A stretch of 64,000 nt of DNA. Source: MWBF01 sp040772005 (GTDB taxonomy: Bacteria > Chloroflexota > Anaerolineae > CG2-30-64-16). Positions within the stretch are counted from its first letter, which is position 1. Each line of letters begins with the position of its first letter. The notes beneath the pieces were generated by a model. It was given only the letters and a program-made list of their open reading frames with translations, had not been told where the DNA came from and searched no databases. The stretch is from the NCBI GenBank assembly GCA_040772005.1, contig JAXGYZ010000005.1, positions 1-64,000 on the forward strand. The letters are read 5' to 3'. A program made the translations under genes and the position numbers. Positions 10,501 to 18,974 of the stretch are shown here, piece after piece.

Positions 10501-11240
10501 GGCGTGCGGGTCATGTTGATGTTGGAGCCCATGATGGCGATGAAGCGCGAGTTGTACCAGTCGGCGGACTCGCTGACGTCGGTCTGCTCGCCCCAGGTCT
10601 CGGGGCTGGCCGGCGGCAGGTCGCAGTACCAGTCGTAGAACGACATCGCCACCCCGCCCATCAGCGTCAGGAAGCGCGAGCCTGCCGCATAAGAAATCTG
10701 CGACATGGCGGGGATGGGCGAGAAGCCGTTGACCCGGTCCGGCCCGAACGTCTTGACCGTGTGGATGACCGACGCCGCGATCATTTCCAGGGCCTCGTCC
10801 CAGCGGATGCGGCGGAAGCCGCCCTTGCCGCGCGCCTGCTGGTAGCGGCTGCGGCGCACGGGGCTGTTGACGATGGCCGCCCACGCATCGACCGGGTCGG
10901 CATGTTCCTGCCGCGCGGTGCGCCAGAGTTCGAGCAGTGCGCCGCGCGCATACGGGTACTTGACGCGCAGCGGGCTGTAGAGATACCACGAGAAGGAGAT
11001 GCCGCGCTGGCAGCCGCGCGGCTCGTATGGCGGCAACCCTTCCTCCAGCAGCGGGTAGTCGGTGGCCTGCATCTCCCAGGTGACGATGCCGTCCTTGACG
11101 AATACTTCCCAGGAGCAGGAGCCCGTGCAGTTGACGCCGTGCGTGGTCCGCACGCGCTTGTCATGCGCGAAGCGATTGCGGTAGAACTCTTCCCATTTGC
11201 GCTCGACCGGCGCAACCTGTTCCTTAACCCAGTCGGCCAT
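7593..11240 (-). CDS. narG: Respiratory nitrate reductase alpha subunit, molybdopterin catalytic
   Basis: 1215 residues, the normal NarG length. The [4Fe-4S] ligands follow the NarG pattern with one histidine: H34-x3-C38-x3-C42 (HGVNCTGSC) and C77 (RGCQRG). The segment SFYDWYCDLPPASPETWGEQ contains the aspartate that ligates molybdenum in E. coli NarG, and GSNINMTRTPDTHF follows. It reduces nitrate to nitrite with quinol electrons. No twin-arginine signal precedes the cluster (the protein opens MADWVKEQVAPVERKWEEFY), so I infer a cytoplasmic active site, in accord with the NarK-type transporter in the operon. ATG at 11240. Confidence 0.97.
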   Translation of the reverse strand: MADWVKEQVAPVERKWEEFYRNRFAHDKRVRTTHGVNCTGSCSWEVFVKDGIVTWEMQATDYPLLEEGLPPYEPRGCQRGISFSWYLYSPLRVKYPYARGALLELWRTARQEHADPVDAWAAIVNSPVRRSRYQQARGKGGFRRIRWDEALEMIAASVIHTVKTFGPDRVNGFSPIPAMSQISYAAGSRFLTLMGGVAMSFYDWYCDLPPASPETWGEQTDVSESADWYNSRFIAIMGSNINMTRTPDTHFVAEVRHAGAKLTVFSPDFSQASKYADYWIPVHPGQDTAFWMAVNHVILKENYVDRQVPYFMDYVKRYTDLPFLVEIPASATRSNTRGARLGGVRPGQYLRANRLAAYEGQENGDWKLLVWDAESGRPRMPKGTIGFRWQTEKGHWNLQMEDGATGEALAPELSFLDRHDEIVPVEFDDFTGDTTLSRGVPVRRVETATGTILVTTVFDLIMAQFGVSRGLVGDYPTSYDDESNYTPAWQEQFTGIHRDTCIRYAREWASNAEKTNGKNMVIIGAGANHWYHNNLLYRSAIVALMLTGSVGVNGGGLAHYVGQEKVANQASWSAIAFAADWKLPNRQQNTPSFHYVHTDQWRYERGFTAYDVLPGEKQREHTIDYQVRAVRKGWLPFFPQFNRSSLQVVREAEAAGAVSEPEVIRYVVDKLQAGKLRFAVEDPDAPENWPRVWFIWRGNAIGTSMKGHEYMLRHYLGTHTNTTASEMAKGYTSEVTFRDEAPTGKLDLVVDLNFRMDTSALYSDLVLPAATWYEKTDLNSTDLHTFVNPMQAAVPPAWESKSDWDIYKAIAQRVSELARVHLPRPVRDVVMIPLQHDTADELAQPDTRDWKRGEVAAVPGKTMPRFRVIERDYTRLYEQMVTLGPGVEEHGVLAHGLKIPAADEYRALAAEQGRKLDGQLRPSLVDARDVAEAILRLDPVTNGELAHRAFEEEEHKTGRSLTHLAAGTRAVRYNFADLVAQPRRVLTTPTWSASINHGRAYSPFTLNVEELIPWRTLTGRQHFYLDHENYLQWGEHLPTYKPRPDHTMLDETQNSRVEAQGQGPQAHLMQYMTPHGKWSIHSTYSDNHRMMTLSRGNYPIWLNDKDAAEMDIADNDWVELFNDNGVFVQRCAISARIPRGSVFVYHATERTISVPKSPLRGKRAGMNNSMTRARLKPVLMAGGYAQFTYAFNYWGPTGVNRDTHVFVRRVDKVEF

Positions 11241-11258
11241 GAAATCCTCCGTGTGGGC

Positions 11259-12167
11259 CTACCGCCGGGCGGGGCGGTGCGGGCCCTGTTGGCGCAGGCG
11301 CTGCGAAATGCTGGTGCGCTGCCGCGGCCAGAAGAACAGCATCCCCAGGAACAACCCACCGGCCAGACCTGCGCCGCCGGTCAGGAGCAGCAGGAGCTTC
11401 TCCAGCGGGCGGGGGGCGGCCTGCTGCGCGGCGCGCGCAAAGAACGCTTGCAGGTCGGCCTGTTCTGCGGGGGTGAGCTGCCGCGTCGCGTAGATGCTCT
11501 GCATCGAAGGGAAGGGCAGGGTGGTGAGCGCAGCGGCCAGCCCCGTGCCGCCGTAGCGCGTGTGGACCTGCGTCAGGTCCGGCCCGAGCGAGCCGCCGCC
11601 CAACACGCCGACCCCCTCGACCGAGTGGCACGCGATGCAGGGCATGCCGCCGGCGGCGAGCGGCGTCGCGCCGCTGAACAGCGCCTCACCGGAGGGCGCA
11701 TAGCCCGCCAGCGAGGGGGCCTTGCCCGAAGGAGCAGCGGCGACGGGGCCGGCGGCCGCGCCCTCTGCTGGGGCGGCTGCCGGTGCTGCAGCGGCAGCCG
11801 GTGCGGCGAGGTACGCCAGGATATCGCCGGCCTGGGTCGCGCTCACGCCCATGTTGGGCATGGGGACGTTGTTGAACTCCGCCAGGAGCTGCGTCGCGAT
11901 GGGGTCGCCCTCGGCCAGCACCTTGTCCGGCTCCATGATGAAGCGCCGGAGCCAGGCGGCGTCGCGGCGTTCGGTCACCCCGGCCAGGTCCGGCCCGACG
12001 AGGTTGCCCCCGCCGACGGTGTGGCAGGAGACGCACAGGGACTGGAACGTCTGCTGGCCTGCCACCGGGTCCTGGCGGAGCGGGGCTGCCTGTGCCTGCG
12101 GTGCCGCCAGCAACAGCAGGATGGCGGGCAGGAGCAGGGCGAGCCAGCGCAAGTCTTTGATGGTCAT
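11259..12167 (-). CDS. Membrane-anchored diheme cytochrome c of the nar operon
   Basis: 302 residues from ATG at 12167; a GTG three codons upstream is possible but too close to the GAGG site. An N-terminal signal (LALLLPAILLLLAAPQAQA) is followed by two class-I type heme c sites, CVSCHTVGGGNLVGPDLAGV and CIACHSVEGVGVLGGG, each with a later methionine, separated by an Ala/Pro-rich linker of about 40 residues. A C-terminal hydrophobic helix (LLLLLTGGAGLAGGLFLGML) and basic tail anchor it, heme domains outside. It is the first gene of the nar operon, the place taken by narC in Thermus-type operons, so it probably exchanges electrons with the Nar complex or links it to another chain. That role is inferred from position. 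Confidence 0.88.
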   Translation of the reverse strand: MTIKDLRWLALLLPAILLLLAAPQAQAAPLRQDPVAGQQTFQSLCVSCHTVGGGNLVGPDLAGVTERRDAAWLRRFIMEPDKVLAEGDPIATQLLAEFNNVPMPNMGVSATQAGDILAYLAAPAAAAAPAAAPAEGAAAGPVAAAPSGKAPSLAGYAPSGEALFSGATPLAAGGMPCIACHSVEGVGVLGGGSLGPDLTQVHTRYGGTGLAAALTTLPFPSMQSIYATRQLTPAEQADLQAFFARAAQQAAPRPLEKLLLLLTGGAGLAGGLFLGMLFFWPRQRTSISQRLRQQGPHRPARR

Positions 12168-12183
12168 CGAGAACACCTCGCAG

Positions 12184-12200
12184 TGTCAGGAGTTGTGACA
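12184..12200 (-). promoter_or_regulatory. Candidate operator upstream of the nar operon
   Basis: TGTCA-N7-TGACA forms a dyad 17 bases upstream of the cytochrome start. It resembles, but with one base too many in the spacer, the dyads bound by CRP/FNR-family regulators. No canonical FNR box was seen. Confidence 0.25.
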
Positions 12201-12202
12201 AA

Positions 12203-12268
12203 GAGGAGTCCGCATTCTCAAATGCGGACGGGGTCGGTCCGCGTCTGAGGACGCTCCACTCCGCATCT
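12203..12268. repeat. Palindromic repeat family R3, copy 1
   Basis: GAGGAGTCCGCATTCTCAAA continues into TGCGGAC and a second half with GCGTCTGAGGACGC. Near-identical copies are at 44701-44775 and 48297-48374. Each copy is itself made of two hairpins built on GCAT and ATGC arms. Here it lies in the leader between the CBS gene and the nar operon. Confidence 0.75.
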
Positions 12269-12282
12269 CCCTCCTTAGTTTC

Positions 12283-12741
12283 TCACGAGCCCCGGTTCGC
12301 CAGCGCGTCCGTGCCCGCGATGTAGTGTTCGAGCTGCGCAATGATGAACTGCTGTTGCTCGATGATGGCCTTCACCGCGTCCCCGAGCGAGATGACGCCG
12401 GTGACGCGGTCGTCCTGGTCGAGCACGGGCAGGTGGCGGATGTGCTTGCCCGTCATCAGCGCCATGCACTCATCGATGGATTGGCCCGGACGCACACAGA
12501 CCACGCGCGGGGTCATGATCTCGGAGACGCGCGTCTCCCGTGAGTTCTTGCCCGCCAGGATCACCTTGCGTGCGTAGTCGCGCTCGGAGAGAATGCCGGC
12601 GAGCGTCGTGCCGTCCATCACCAGGACGGCGCCGATGTTCTTCTCGGCCATCAACTTGAGTGCATCGAAGACCGTGGAATCCGGTGTCACAGCCCAGATT
12701 TCAGGCTCCTTGCTGCGCAGTAAATCGTTGGCGGTTTTCAT
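12283..12741 (-). CDS. CBS-domain pair protein
   Basis: 152 residues made of two CBS domains: the first around DSTVFDALKLMAEKNIGAVL with GILSERDYARKVIL, the second around MTPRVVCVRPGQSIDECMAL with HLPVLDQDDRVTGVIS and LGDAV. CBS pairs bind adenine nucleotides and report energy state; stand-alone ones act as regulatory subunits. It lies 115 bases upstream of the nar cytochrome gene on the same strand and may be co-transcribed; a regulatory link to nitrate respiration is only a guess. ATG at 12741 follows AAGGGGGATG. No membrane or DNA-binding part is present. Confidence 0.9.
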   Translation of the reverse strand: MKTANDLLRSKEPEIWAVTPDSTVFDALKLMAEKNIGAVLVMDGTTLAGILSERDYARKVILAGKNSRETRVSEIMTPRVVCVRPGQSIDECMALMTGKHIRHLPVLDQDDRVTGVISLGDAVKAIIEQQQFIIAQLEHYIAGTDALANRGS

Positions 12742-12846
12742 GCGGACATCCCCCTTCTGATATGGTCATTGCCCCTGGCGCTGTGTTATCCGTGGACAAG
12801 ATCGGGTTTGTAGACCTGGAACCACTATAAGCGAGGGACCGTTTCA

Positions 12847-12861
12847 AAACCGTTTCGGTTT
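12847..12861. promoter_or_regulatory. Short palindrome upstream of the CBS gene
   Basis: AAACCG-TTT-CGGTTT is a perfect 6-bp dyad, with a further ACCGTTTCAAAACCG arrangement beside it, about 105 bases upstream of the CBS start. It may be an operator; no regulator is identified. Confidence 0.3.
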
Positions 12862-12892
12862 GGGGGTGAAGCGAGGAAGTTGTCATGCAAAT

Positions 12893-12926
12893 GAAGCGCC
12901 CGGAGCCATGCAGCTCCGGGCGCTTC
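12893..12926. terminator. Perfect hairpin downstream of the glycosidase gene
   Basis: GAAGCGCCCGGAGC and GCTCCGGGCGCTTC form a 14-bp perfect stem with a 6-base loop, 64 bases past the stop of the 12990-16430 gene. It probably ends that long minus-strand transcript before the CBS promoter. The T-run on the minus strand is short, so Rho-independent strength is uncertain. Confidence 0.65.
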
Positions 12927-12989
12927 GTGCATGTCTTATAGAAGACGAGTTCCACGCTTCTGCATGGTCCGTCTATTCGGTGGTTGTAC

Positions 12990-15900
12990 TCAGTATTCGG
13001 CGTGAACCGTGATGTGCCCTGCCGGGTCGGTGATGCGGACGGTCTCATGGGCATACGCGGCCGGCTGGCCGTTCACCGTCACGTTGTGCAGCGTCACGCC
13101 TTCCGGCGCGCGCAGGTGGACGTGCAGCTCGGCGGGCCCGTGCGGCCAGCCGGCGTCGACCTCCACCGTCAGCACACCGGCCGCGGGCTGCACGCGATAG
13201 CTGACCGGGCCGAACTCGGTCGCCATGCGCTGCACGCCCCACGCCGGCTGTCCGGCGGCGAACCAGGCGCGCGGCGCGCCCTCGGCCAGATGCAGCGTCG
13301 CGCCTACCTCGCGCAGCAGGAACGCGCGCAGCCAGACCAGCGCCTTGCTCTCGTCCGACACCTTGTAGTGCGGCCCGATGCCGTGGCCCAGCTCGATGAC
13401 CGGATGCTCGGTGAAGCAGCGCACGTCGGTGTAGGTCGATGCGCCGAAGTTGTTGAACAGCGAGCGGAGCCCGGCCTTCACATCCCCGCGGCGCAGGTAG
13501 TCGATTGCGGTGTCCATCAGGTTCGCCTGGATGGTCACGCCGCCGTGGCTGAACCAGTAGCGTTCGAGGTCGACCGGGCGGCCCCACTCGCGCGAGATGA
13601 AGAGGTTGTCCTCCAGGTCCTTCAGGACCCAGGTCATTTCCTCCTCGCCCGGATCGTAGACATCGCTCTCGCACAGGTGCAGCGCGCCGTACGCGGCCTC
13701 GCGGAACCAGCCCTCCTCGCGGCTGCGGGTCCCCGTGCGCGTCGGGATGCGCGGGATGTACGTGCCATCCAGCAGGCGCACGACCGGCGCTTCGACCATC
13801 GCGCGGTGCGCGGCCTGGCGGATGTCCGTCCGGTAGGATTCGGCCTCCTGCGCCAGCCGCGCCGCCTCGGGATGGCCGATATCGGCCAGCGCCTGCGCAA
13901 TCTGGTGCATGCCGCCGTACGCGTGCGCGTTGACTGCGAACCAGTGGCGCCACTCCTGGTTGTCCTCCAGGTGGCCCGCGGGCAGCAGGCCGTATTCGGC
14001 CACCGGCCGCTCACCGTTCCGGCCCGGCTCGTGCTGCTTGGTCGCCTGCCGCTCGCGGATGATGAAGTCGCACGCCTGCACGAGCTTGTCGGCCACGCGT
14101 TCCAGCCAGGCCCGGTCGCCGGTCAGCCGCCAGTGCAGCGCCAGCGTCTCCATGATGAAGCCCGGGTCGAGGTTGTACGCGAACCCGCTGCGGTGCGGCA
14201 CGCCGTCGTCGATGTCGAGCCCCTGCATGAGCCCTTCGGACGTCTTGAAGTTGCCGTCGAGGTGACTCATGCCCTGGGTCGCGAGGAACGTCTCCAGGCA
14301 CCGCTCGGCGCGGGCATGGTGGCCCGCCTGATCGAGCATGGCAATCTGCCAGCAGGCCTCGTTCGCGCATACGCCGTAGTCGTAGGTGGCCGCGGGTACC
14401 GAGAGCCAGCCCTTGCGCACGTCCTTGTCCATGCTGATGGCAACGTGCGCGCGGATGGACTTGTGCAGGTCGTTGAGCAGCGGCTCCGGGGTCTCCATCT
14501 GGCCGCCGGCCTCCACCAGCCCGCGCCAGAAGCCAGCCACATCGGCCAGCTTGGCGTCCAGGTCCAGGCGCGCGACCTTCTGCCAATCGCCGGCTTCGGT
14601 GAAGCTGACGAAGGGGAAGGCCATGGTGATGGTGTGCGACTCGCCGCCTTCCAGCTCGATGTCGTACGCGATGGCGGTCGGGACGGCCTCCGACATCTCC
14701 TGCATCGCCCGGGGCCGTGGACCGCGCTGGCTGATGAACGGCGCCGGCGTCGGCGGGACCGCGCAGCCGACCGCGCTTAGCCGGCCCTTGCCGTGCGGGT
14801 CGACCGCACAGCGCAGGACAGGCGCGTCGTACGCATCCACCCGCCACTGCCGCTGGACGGGTTCCGCAGGCACGACCCGGCCCGTCGCGACGACGAGGGC
14901 CGGTGTGCCGGACCCATCGCCCTGCAGCTCCCATTCCTCCTGCGGGCTGACGGCCATCCACAGCCGCGTGCGCTTCTTGCCGTGGGTCGTATTGCGGATG
15001 ACGAAGCGCAGCATGGCGACGATGTTCTCATCACCGCGGCGCTCCTCCTCCGGCGTCATCGGTCCGTCGAGCAGGGCGGCAAACGCGGTCTGCTCGTAGC
15101 TGAACTCGCGATCCTCCCACCGGCTGACGACCACCGGCAGCCAGCCGTCGAGCACCGACTGCTTGACTGCGCCGCGGCGCTCATGGAAGTCGACCGGGTC
15201 GCCCGTGCCGAACCGGAAGCGCAGCAGCACGCCGGGCCAGGTGAGATGGGCCGCGTCGCGGCCGCTCAGCTTCAGTCCGGCCTTGTCTGCAAACAGCTCC
15301 GCGTTCCAGCGGACGGCCCATTCCTGGCGGCCCGCATCCACGCCGAGCGGCAGGTACATGCCCAGTTCCGCGCGGGTGCGTTGGATGGTCGGGTCGAGCG
15401 GCGGAATCTCCGCCAGCGCGCGGCCGAGCGACTGTTCCGGCTCCGCGGCCACGCGGTCGAGAATGGCGCGCGGCCGCTTGCCCAACTCGGCCTGCCACGC
15501 AGCGCGGTCGATGTCCGCACCGGCCCACTGGACGAACACGCCGTAGTCGGGGATATAGATCGGCCCCTGCTGAAGGTCGACCGGCTGGAACGAGAAGCTG
15601 CGCGCGCCGGTCCACAGCGTTACGATGGTGCGGGCGGTCGAATTCGGCCCGGTATCGCTGTAGAGCAGGTGCAGCCGCACACCCTGGCCGCCCTCTCCGA
15701 GCTGCCAGCTCCCGTCCTCTGTGGCCTCGCCCTGGCCGCCGAGCGCCTCGACGCCCTGCAGATAGCCGTTCCACACTTCGGCATGTCCGTTCCACGCCTG
15801 CCCCGCGCCTTCAGGGAAGTGCACGTCGACCGTGCCCTCCAGCCAGCGCGCGGCGGAATAGACGTGGAGGCTGCGGATGGCCGGCGCCGCGTCGCCGGTG

Positions 15901-16430
15901 CTGACGAGCCGCACCTTAAGCGTCTGCCGGAAGCGCGCCAGGTAGTCGCGGGCGGCCTCCAGCGTGTGGATGGCGTCGCCGCGGCCCAGCTCCGGCAGGT
16001 CGATCGGGTCGAATGTGAAGGTGCAGGTCGAGCCTTCGCAGTCCTGCGCGGCCCTGGCTGTGACCCATTCGCCGTGGAAGGGATCGTCGCGGCCGATCCA
16101 GCCGCGGCGGGCGCCGGGCAGCCGCTCCGGTGCGATGGTCGGCCAGTTGAAGCGCCAGTACTGCACCTTCAAGTCCGGGGGAACGTCGCTGGCGAAGGTC
16201 ACCGCGACCTGGCGCACGTCGCGCGTCTCGTCCCACTCCACGCCCAGGTGCCACTCGCCGGTCTGCGCGTCGCGCACTGGCCGCAGTGTCCCGTCGGCCT
16301 CGGGCACGATGGGATGGGTATGCAGGTCCTGCTTCTGTGTGCCGCTCCACCAGTGCAGCTTGCCGAACGCGGCCAGGTCCACGAGCTCGCCTACCTGCGG
16401 GGCCGGGCGTGCACCGTTGCCATGAGTCAT
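12990..16430 (-). CDS. Large putative glycoside hydrolase with C-terminal (alpha/alpha)6-barrel
   Basis: 1146 residues, no signal peptide. The N-terminal half looks beta-rich (carbohydrate-binding or beta-sandwich segments such as WDTIH-like strands and LHVYSAARWLEG). From about residue 650 the pattern changes to repeated helices typical of six-hairpin glycosidases: LHKSIRAHVAISMDKDVRKG, YDYGVCANEACWQIAMLDQA, SHLDGNFKTSEG, YNLDPGFIMETLALHWRLTG. A small beta domain closes the protein (VTLHNVTVNGQPAAYAHETV). Acidic residues in these segments could be catalytic but I cannot assign a GH family. It ends the run that contains a sugar ABC transporter, so it probably acts on an imported oligosaccharide in the cytoplasm. 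Start ATG at 16430. Confidence 0.65.
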   Translation of the reverse strand: MTHGNGARPAPQVGELVDLAAFGKLHWWSGTQKQDLHTHPIVPEADGTLRPVRDAQTGEWHLGVEWDETRDVRQVAVTFASDVPPDLKVQYWRFNWPTIAPERLPGARRGWIGRDDPFHGEWVTARAAQDCEGSTCTFTFDPIDLPELGRGDAIHTLEAARDYLARFRQTLKVRLVSTGDAAPAIRSLHVYSAARWLEGTVDVHFPEGAGQAWNGHAEVWNGYLQGVEALGGQGEATEDGSWQLGEGGQGVRLHLLYSDTGPNSTARTIVTLWTGARSFSFQPVDLQQGPIYIPDYGVFVQWAGADIDRAAWQAELGKRPRAILDRVAAEPEQSLGRALAEIPPLDPTIQRTRAELGMYLPLGVDAGRQEWAVRWNAELFADKAGLKLSGRDAAHLTWPGVLLRFRFGTGDPVDFHERRGAVKQSVLDGWLPVVVSRWEDREFSYEQTAFAALLDGPMTPEEERRGDENIVAMLRFVIRNTTHGKKRTRLWMAVSPQEEWELQGDGSGTPALVVATGRVVPAEPVQRQWRVDAYDAPVLRCAVDPHGKGRLSAVGCAVPPTPAPFISQRGPRPRAMQEMSEAVPTAIAYDIELEGGESHTITMAFPFVSFTEAGDWQKVARLDLDAKLADVAGFWRGLVEAGGQMETPEPLLNDLHKSIRAHVAISMDKDVRKGWLSVPAATYDYGVCANEACWQIAMLDQAGHHARAERCLETFLATQGMSHLDGNFKTSEGLMQGLDIDDGVPHRSGFAYNLDPGFIMETLALHWRLTGDRAWLERVADKLVQACDFIIRERQATKQHEPGRNGERPVAEYGLLPAGHLEDNQEWRHWFAVNAHAYGGMHQIAQALADIGHPEAARLAQEAESYRTDIRQAAHRAMVEAPVVRLLDGTYIPRIPTRTGTRSREEGWFREAAYGALHLCESDVYDPGEEEMTWVLKDLEDNLFISREWGRPVDLERYWFSHGGVTIQANLMDTAIDYLRRGDVKAGLRSLFNNFGASTYTDVRCFTEHPVIELGHGIGPHYKVSDESKALVWLRAFLLREVGATLHLAEGAPRAWFAAGQPAWGVQRMATEFGPVSYRVQPAAGVLTVEVDAGWPHGPAELHVHLRAPEGVTLHNVTVNGQPAAYAHETVRITDPAGHITVHAEY

Positions 16431-16455
16431 GATTCTGCGCTCCTTGGTGGCGTGG

Positions 16456-16506
16456 TTCGTAGTAGGGGCTTCAGCCCCACGCGGGCGCTGAAGCCCCTGT
16501 TACGAA
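16456..16506. repeat. Palindromic repeat family R2, copy 1
   Basis: TTCGTA-gt-AGGGGCTTCAGC is matched by GCGCTGAAGCCCCT-gt-TACGAA across a 9-base loop. Related pieces are at 48187-48259 and at the ends of the composite at 50393-50652. It lies between the solute-binding protein gene and the glycosidase gene. Confidence 0.75.
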
Positions 16507-16526
16507 CGGAAATCGCTTGCGCTATG

Positions 16527-17900
16527 TCATCCGACCAGGAATTTGTCTGCCTCTGCCGAGACGGTCTTCTGCGCCTCTGCCAGGGCGTCGCCTGCGGTCA
16601 TCTGCTTGTGCAGGGCCAGGTCCATCACCCGGGCCAGCTCATCACGCATGAACCCGTAGGCCGGGAAGTTTTCGACCGCCTTGCTGGACGAGGCTTGTTC
16701 AGCCCACCACTTCGCCACCTCGCCCGCCTTGTCGCCGAAGATGCTCGGCCAGTCTGCGCGGACGATGCCGGCGTCTGCGATGACGCAGTTCGTATCGACC
16801 CCGGCCTCGGTCCACATCTTGTTGCCCTTCATCACCATCCATTCCACGAACTGGTAGGCCTCCGCGGGATGCTTGCTGCCCCGAAGCACGGTGATGAAGT
16901 CGCCCGCGTTGCTGGCGAGCGGTGCGCCCTTGGGCCCCCCAGGGAACAACTGCGGCCACAGCCCGATCCCGGGACACCATTCGTTGTAGGTGGAGGGATC
17001 CCAGTCGCCGGCGTAGACGATGGCCTTCGTCTGGGTGCAGAAGGGGCTCTCCTGGGCGCTGCCCGAGCCGGCATTGAAGTCGTCGGCCTTGGCAATGTCG
17101 CCATAGACGTTCCAGGCATAGTCGATGATCGTCTGCAGACCCTCGACATTCTCCGGCCGGTCGATCGTCACCGTCTGGTTGACGGCATCGTAAGCGTCGC
17201 CGCCGTTGATCCAGAACCAGAGCGACGGGTGCCGGGGGATGAAGTCAGTGTAGGCTGCTATCTCCAGGTTGCCGCTGTCGTCGAACTTCACTAGTTGTTT
17301 CGAGACCTCGGTCAGTTCATCCCAGGTCTCGATCTGCTTCTCGACATCTAGGCCGGCTGCCTCCATCATGCCGCGGTTGTACAGCGGCAGCTCTGCCGAG
17401 CAGTTGTAGGGCAAGCCCCACTGTTTGCCGTTCCAGAAGGTTGCCTCAACACGGGGCTGGTAGAGCGCGTCGAGCTGCAGGATTTTCGAGGCCTTGACGT
17501 ATTCGCTGATGTCGAGCAGACCGCCCCTGGCTGCGAGGCTGACCACGTCGCCGAAGCACGCAGCCGCATCGGGTGACTGGTCCGCGGCCACGGCGGTCAG
17601 CATTTTGTCGCGGATGTTGGCCGGAACCGTCACATCGTTGATCTTGATCGTGCCGGCCTCCTTCTCGAAGGTATCCAGGATGGCGCGCTGCTTGTCCTGG
17701 TAGATGCCCGACCAGCAGAACCAGTACTCGAGGGTTACCGGTCCAGCCGCTGCAGCAGGCGCTTCGGCCGGGGCTTCGCCGCCCTGAGCGGGCGCCTGCG
17801 TGGGTGCGGCGGTGGGTGCGCAGGCGGCCAGCGCCGTGGCAGCACCGACAGCCGAGCCCAGCTTCAGAAATGTACGACGAGACAACTTGCGGGATTCCAT
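16527..17900 (-). CDS. ABC sugar transporter, solute-binding lipoprotein
   Basis: 457 residues. The N-terminus has a Tat-like motif SRRTFLK followed by a hydrophobic run and a lipobox ending LAAC (C27), so the mature protein is a lipoprotein, possibly exported folded. A Pro/Ala/Gln linker (about residues 28-52) precedes the binding domain, which has family-1 features: TLEYWFCWSGIYQDK, WNGKQWGLPYNCSAELPLYN, EAYQFVEWMVMKG. It delivers substrate to the MalF/MalG-type permeases encoded just upstream. ATG at 17900 after AAAAAGGAGCAGACAG. No ATPase gene is present here, so the transporter must borrow a shared MsmK-like ATPase. Confidence 0.92.
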   Translation of the reverse strand: MESRKLSRRTFLKLGSAVGAATALAACAPTAAPTQAPAQGGEAPAEAPAAAAGPVTLEYWFCWSGIYQDKQRAILDTFEKEAGTIKINDVTVPANIRDKMLTAVAADQSPDAAACFGDVVSLAARGGLLDISEYVKASKILQLDALYQPRVEATFWNGKQWGLPYNCSAELPLYNRGMMEAAGLDVEKQIETWDELTEVSKQLVKFDDSGNLEIAAYTDFIPRHPSLWFWINGGDAYDAVNQTVTIDRPENVEGLQTIIDYAWNVYGDIAKADDFNAGSGSAQESPFCTQTKAIVYAGDWDPSTYNEWCPGIGLWPQLFPGGPKGAPLASNAGDFITVLRGSKHPAEAYQFVEWMVMKGNKMWTEAGVDTNCVIADAGIVRADWPSIFGDKAGEVAKWWAEQASSSKAVENFPAYGFMRDELARVMDLALHKQMTAGDALAEAQKTVSAEADKFLVG

Positions 17901-17958
17901 CTGTCTGCTCCTTTTTGCTGCTAGACGAGAACCAACATGAACGGAATGCTGTGAGTCA

Positions 17959-17988
17959 GGCAAGGACTGGCGCGGCCAGCACCTTGCC
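17959..17988. promoter_or_regulatory. Intra-operon hairpin before the solute-binding protein gene
   Basis: GGCAAGG-a-CTGGC and GCCAG-ca-CCTTGCC form a bulged 12-bp stem in the 168-base gap between the second permease gene and the binding protein gene. Such stems often stabilise or attenuate the mRNA so that the binding protein is made at a different level from the permeases. Confidence 0.45.
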
Positions 17989-18068
17989 CGGCGTTTGGTA
18001 CATTGCGATAGGGACCTCCTTCCTGCGCCAACCACTGCGGTTGGACGGCTGCCAGCGGCCTGCTGTGC

Positions 18069-18974
18069 TCAGCCCTTGATGCCGGTCAGCGCGATGCCTT
18101 CGATGAAGGTGCGCTGGGCGAAGAAGAACAGGATCAGGATGGGCAGCGTGACGACCATCGTGGCGGCCATCATCAAGTCGTAGCGCACTTCCCAGCGGCC
18201 GCGGAACGCATACAGCCCGAGCGACAGTGTGTAATAGGATTCGTCGCTCAGGTAAATCAGCGGGCCCATGAAGTCGTTCCAGCAATACAGGAATTCGAAC
18301 AGGGCCACCGTGGTGATAGCCGGTTTGGCGAGCGGCGCCATGATTTGGGTCAGGATGCGCAGGTGCGAGGCGCCGTCCACGACTGCGGCATCGCTCAGTT
18401 CCAGCGGAATGCCCATGAAGAACTGGCGCAGCAGGAAAATGTTGAAGGCCGACCCGAAGAACCCGGGTATGATGAGGGGCCGCAGGTCACCGATCCAGCC
18501 CAGCTCCTTAAAGATGATGAACGTTGGAATCAGGGTGACGGTGCCCGGGATCATCATCGTGGCGAGCGTCAGGATGAAGAATAAGTCGCGGCCCGGCCAC
18601 CTGAGCCGCGCAAAGCTGTAGGCCACCAACACGCAGGAGATGATGATGCCGATCGATTCTACGATGGCATAGACCAGCGTATTGCGCAGCAGGATCGGGA
18701 AATCAAACCCCGGCATCTGCATCGCCTCGCGATAGTTGGCCCAATCAATCGGGTTTGGAATGAGCTGAGGCGGCATCTGCATGACGCGCGCCTGCTCCTT
18801 CAGGGAGGTGCTGGCCATCCAGAACAGGGGAAAGAGGAACGCAATGCTGAACAGGATCAAGATCGCGTAGACAAAGAAATGCTGGATTGCGTGCGTCACG
18901 CGCAGGCTGCCCATCCTGCCACCTGGATCCGGCGTCACGGTACCCGGCGCCGGGTTGGTCAGTGTCTGGCTCAT
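18069..18974 (-). CDS. ABC sugar transporter permease, MalG type
   Basis: 301 residues with six hydrophobic segments. The cytoplasmic EAA loop is clear: ELSDAAVVDGASHLRILTQI followed by MAPLAKPAITTVALFEF, which docks to the ATPase. Family CUT1 permeases import oligosaccharides or polyols. Its ATG at 18974 overlaps the stop of the MalF-type gene by four bases. It is followed at a distance by the binding protein gene. Confidence 0.93.
   Translation of the reverse strand: MSQTLTNPAPGTVTPDPGGRMGSLRVTHAIQHFFVYAILILFSIAFLFPLFWMASTSLKEQARVMQMPPQLIPNPIDWANYREAMQMPGFDFPILLRNTLVYAIVESIGIIISCVLVAYSFARLRWPGRDLFFILTLATMMIPGTVTLIPTFIIFKELGWIGDLRPLIIPGFFGSAFNIFLLRQFFMGIPLELSDAAVVDGASHLRILTQIMAPLAKPAITTVALFEFLYCWNDFMGPLIYLSDESYYTLSLGLYAFRGRWEVRYDLMMAATMVVTLPILILFFFAQRTFIEGIALTGIKG

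Noticed and set aside
7593..11240. Periplasmic (Tat-exported) NarG
   Set aside because: No twin-arginine motif precedes the iron-sulfur ligands, and a NarK-type transporter is in the operon.
12984..17294. Long plus-strand frames opposite the glycosidase and solute-binding genes
   Set aside because: Arg/Ala/His-rich translations without motifs; the minus-strand genes have clear domains and ribosome sites.
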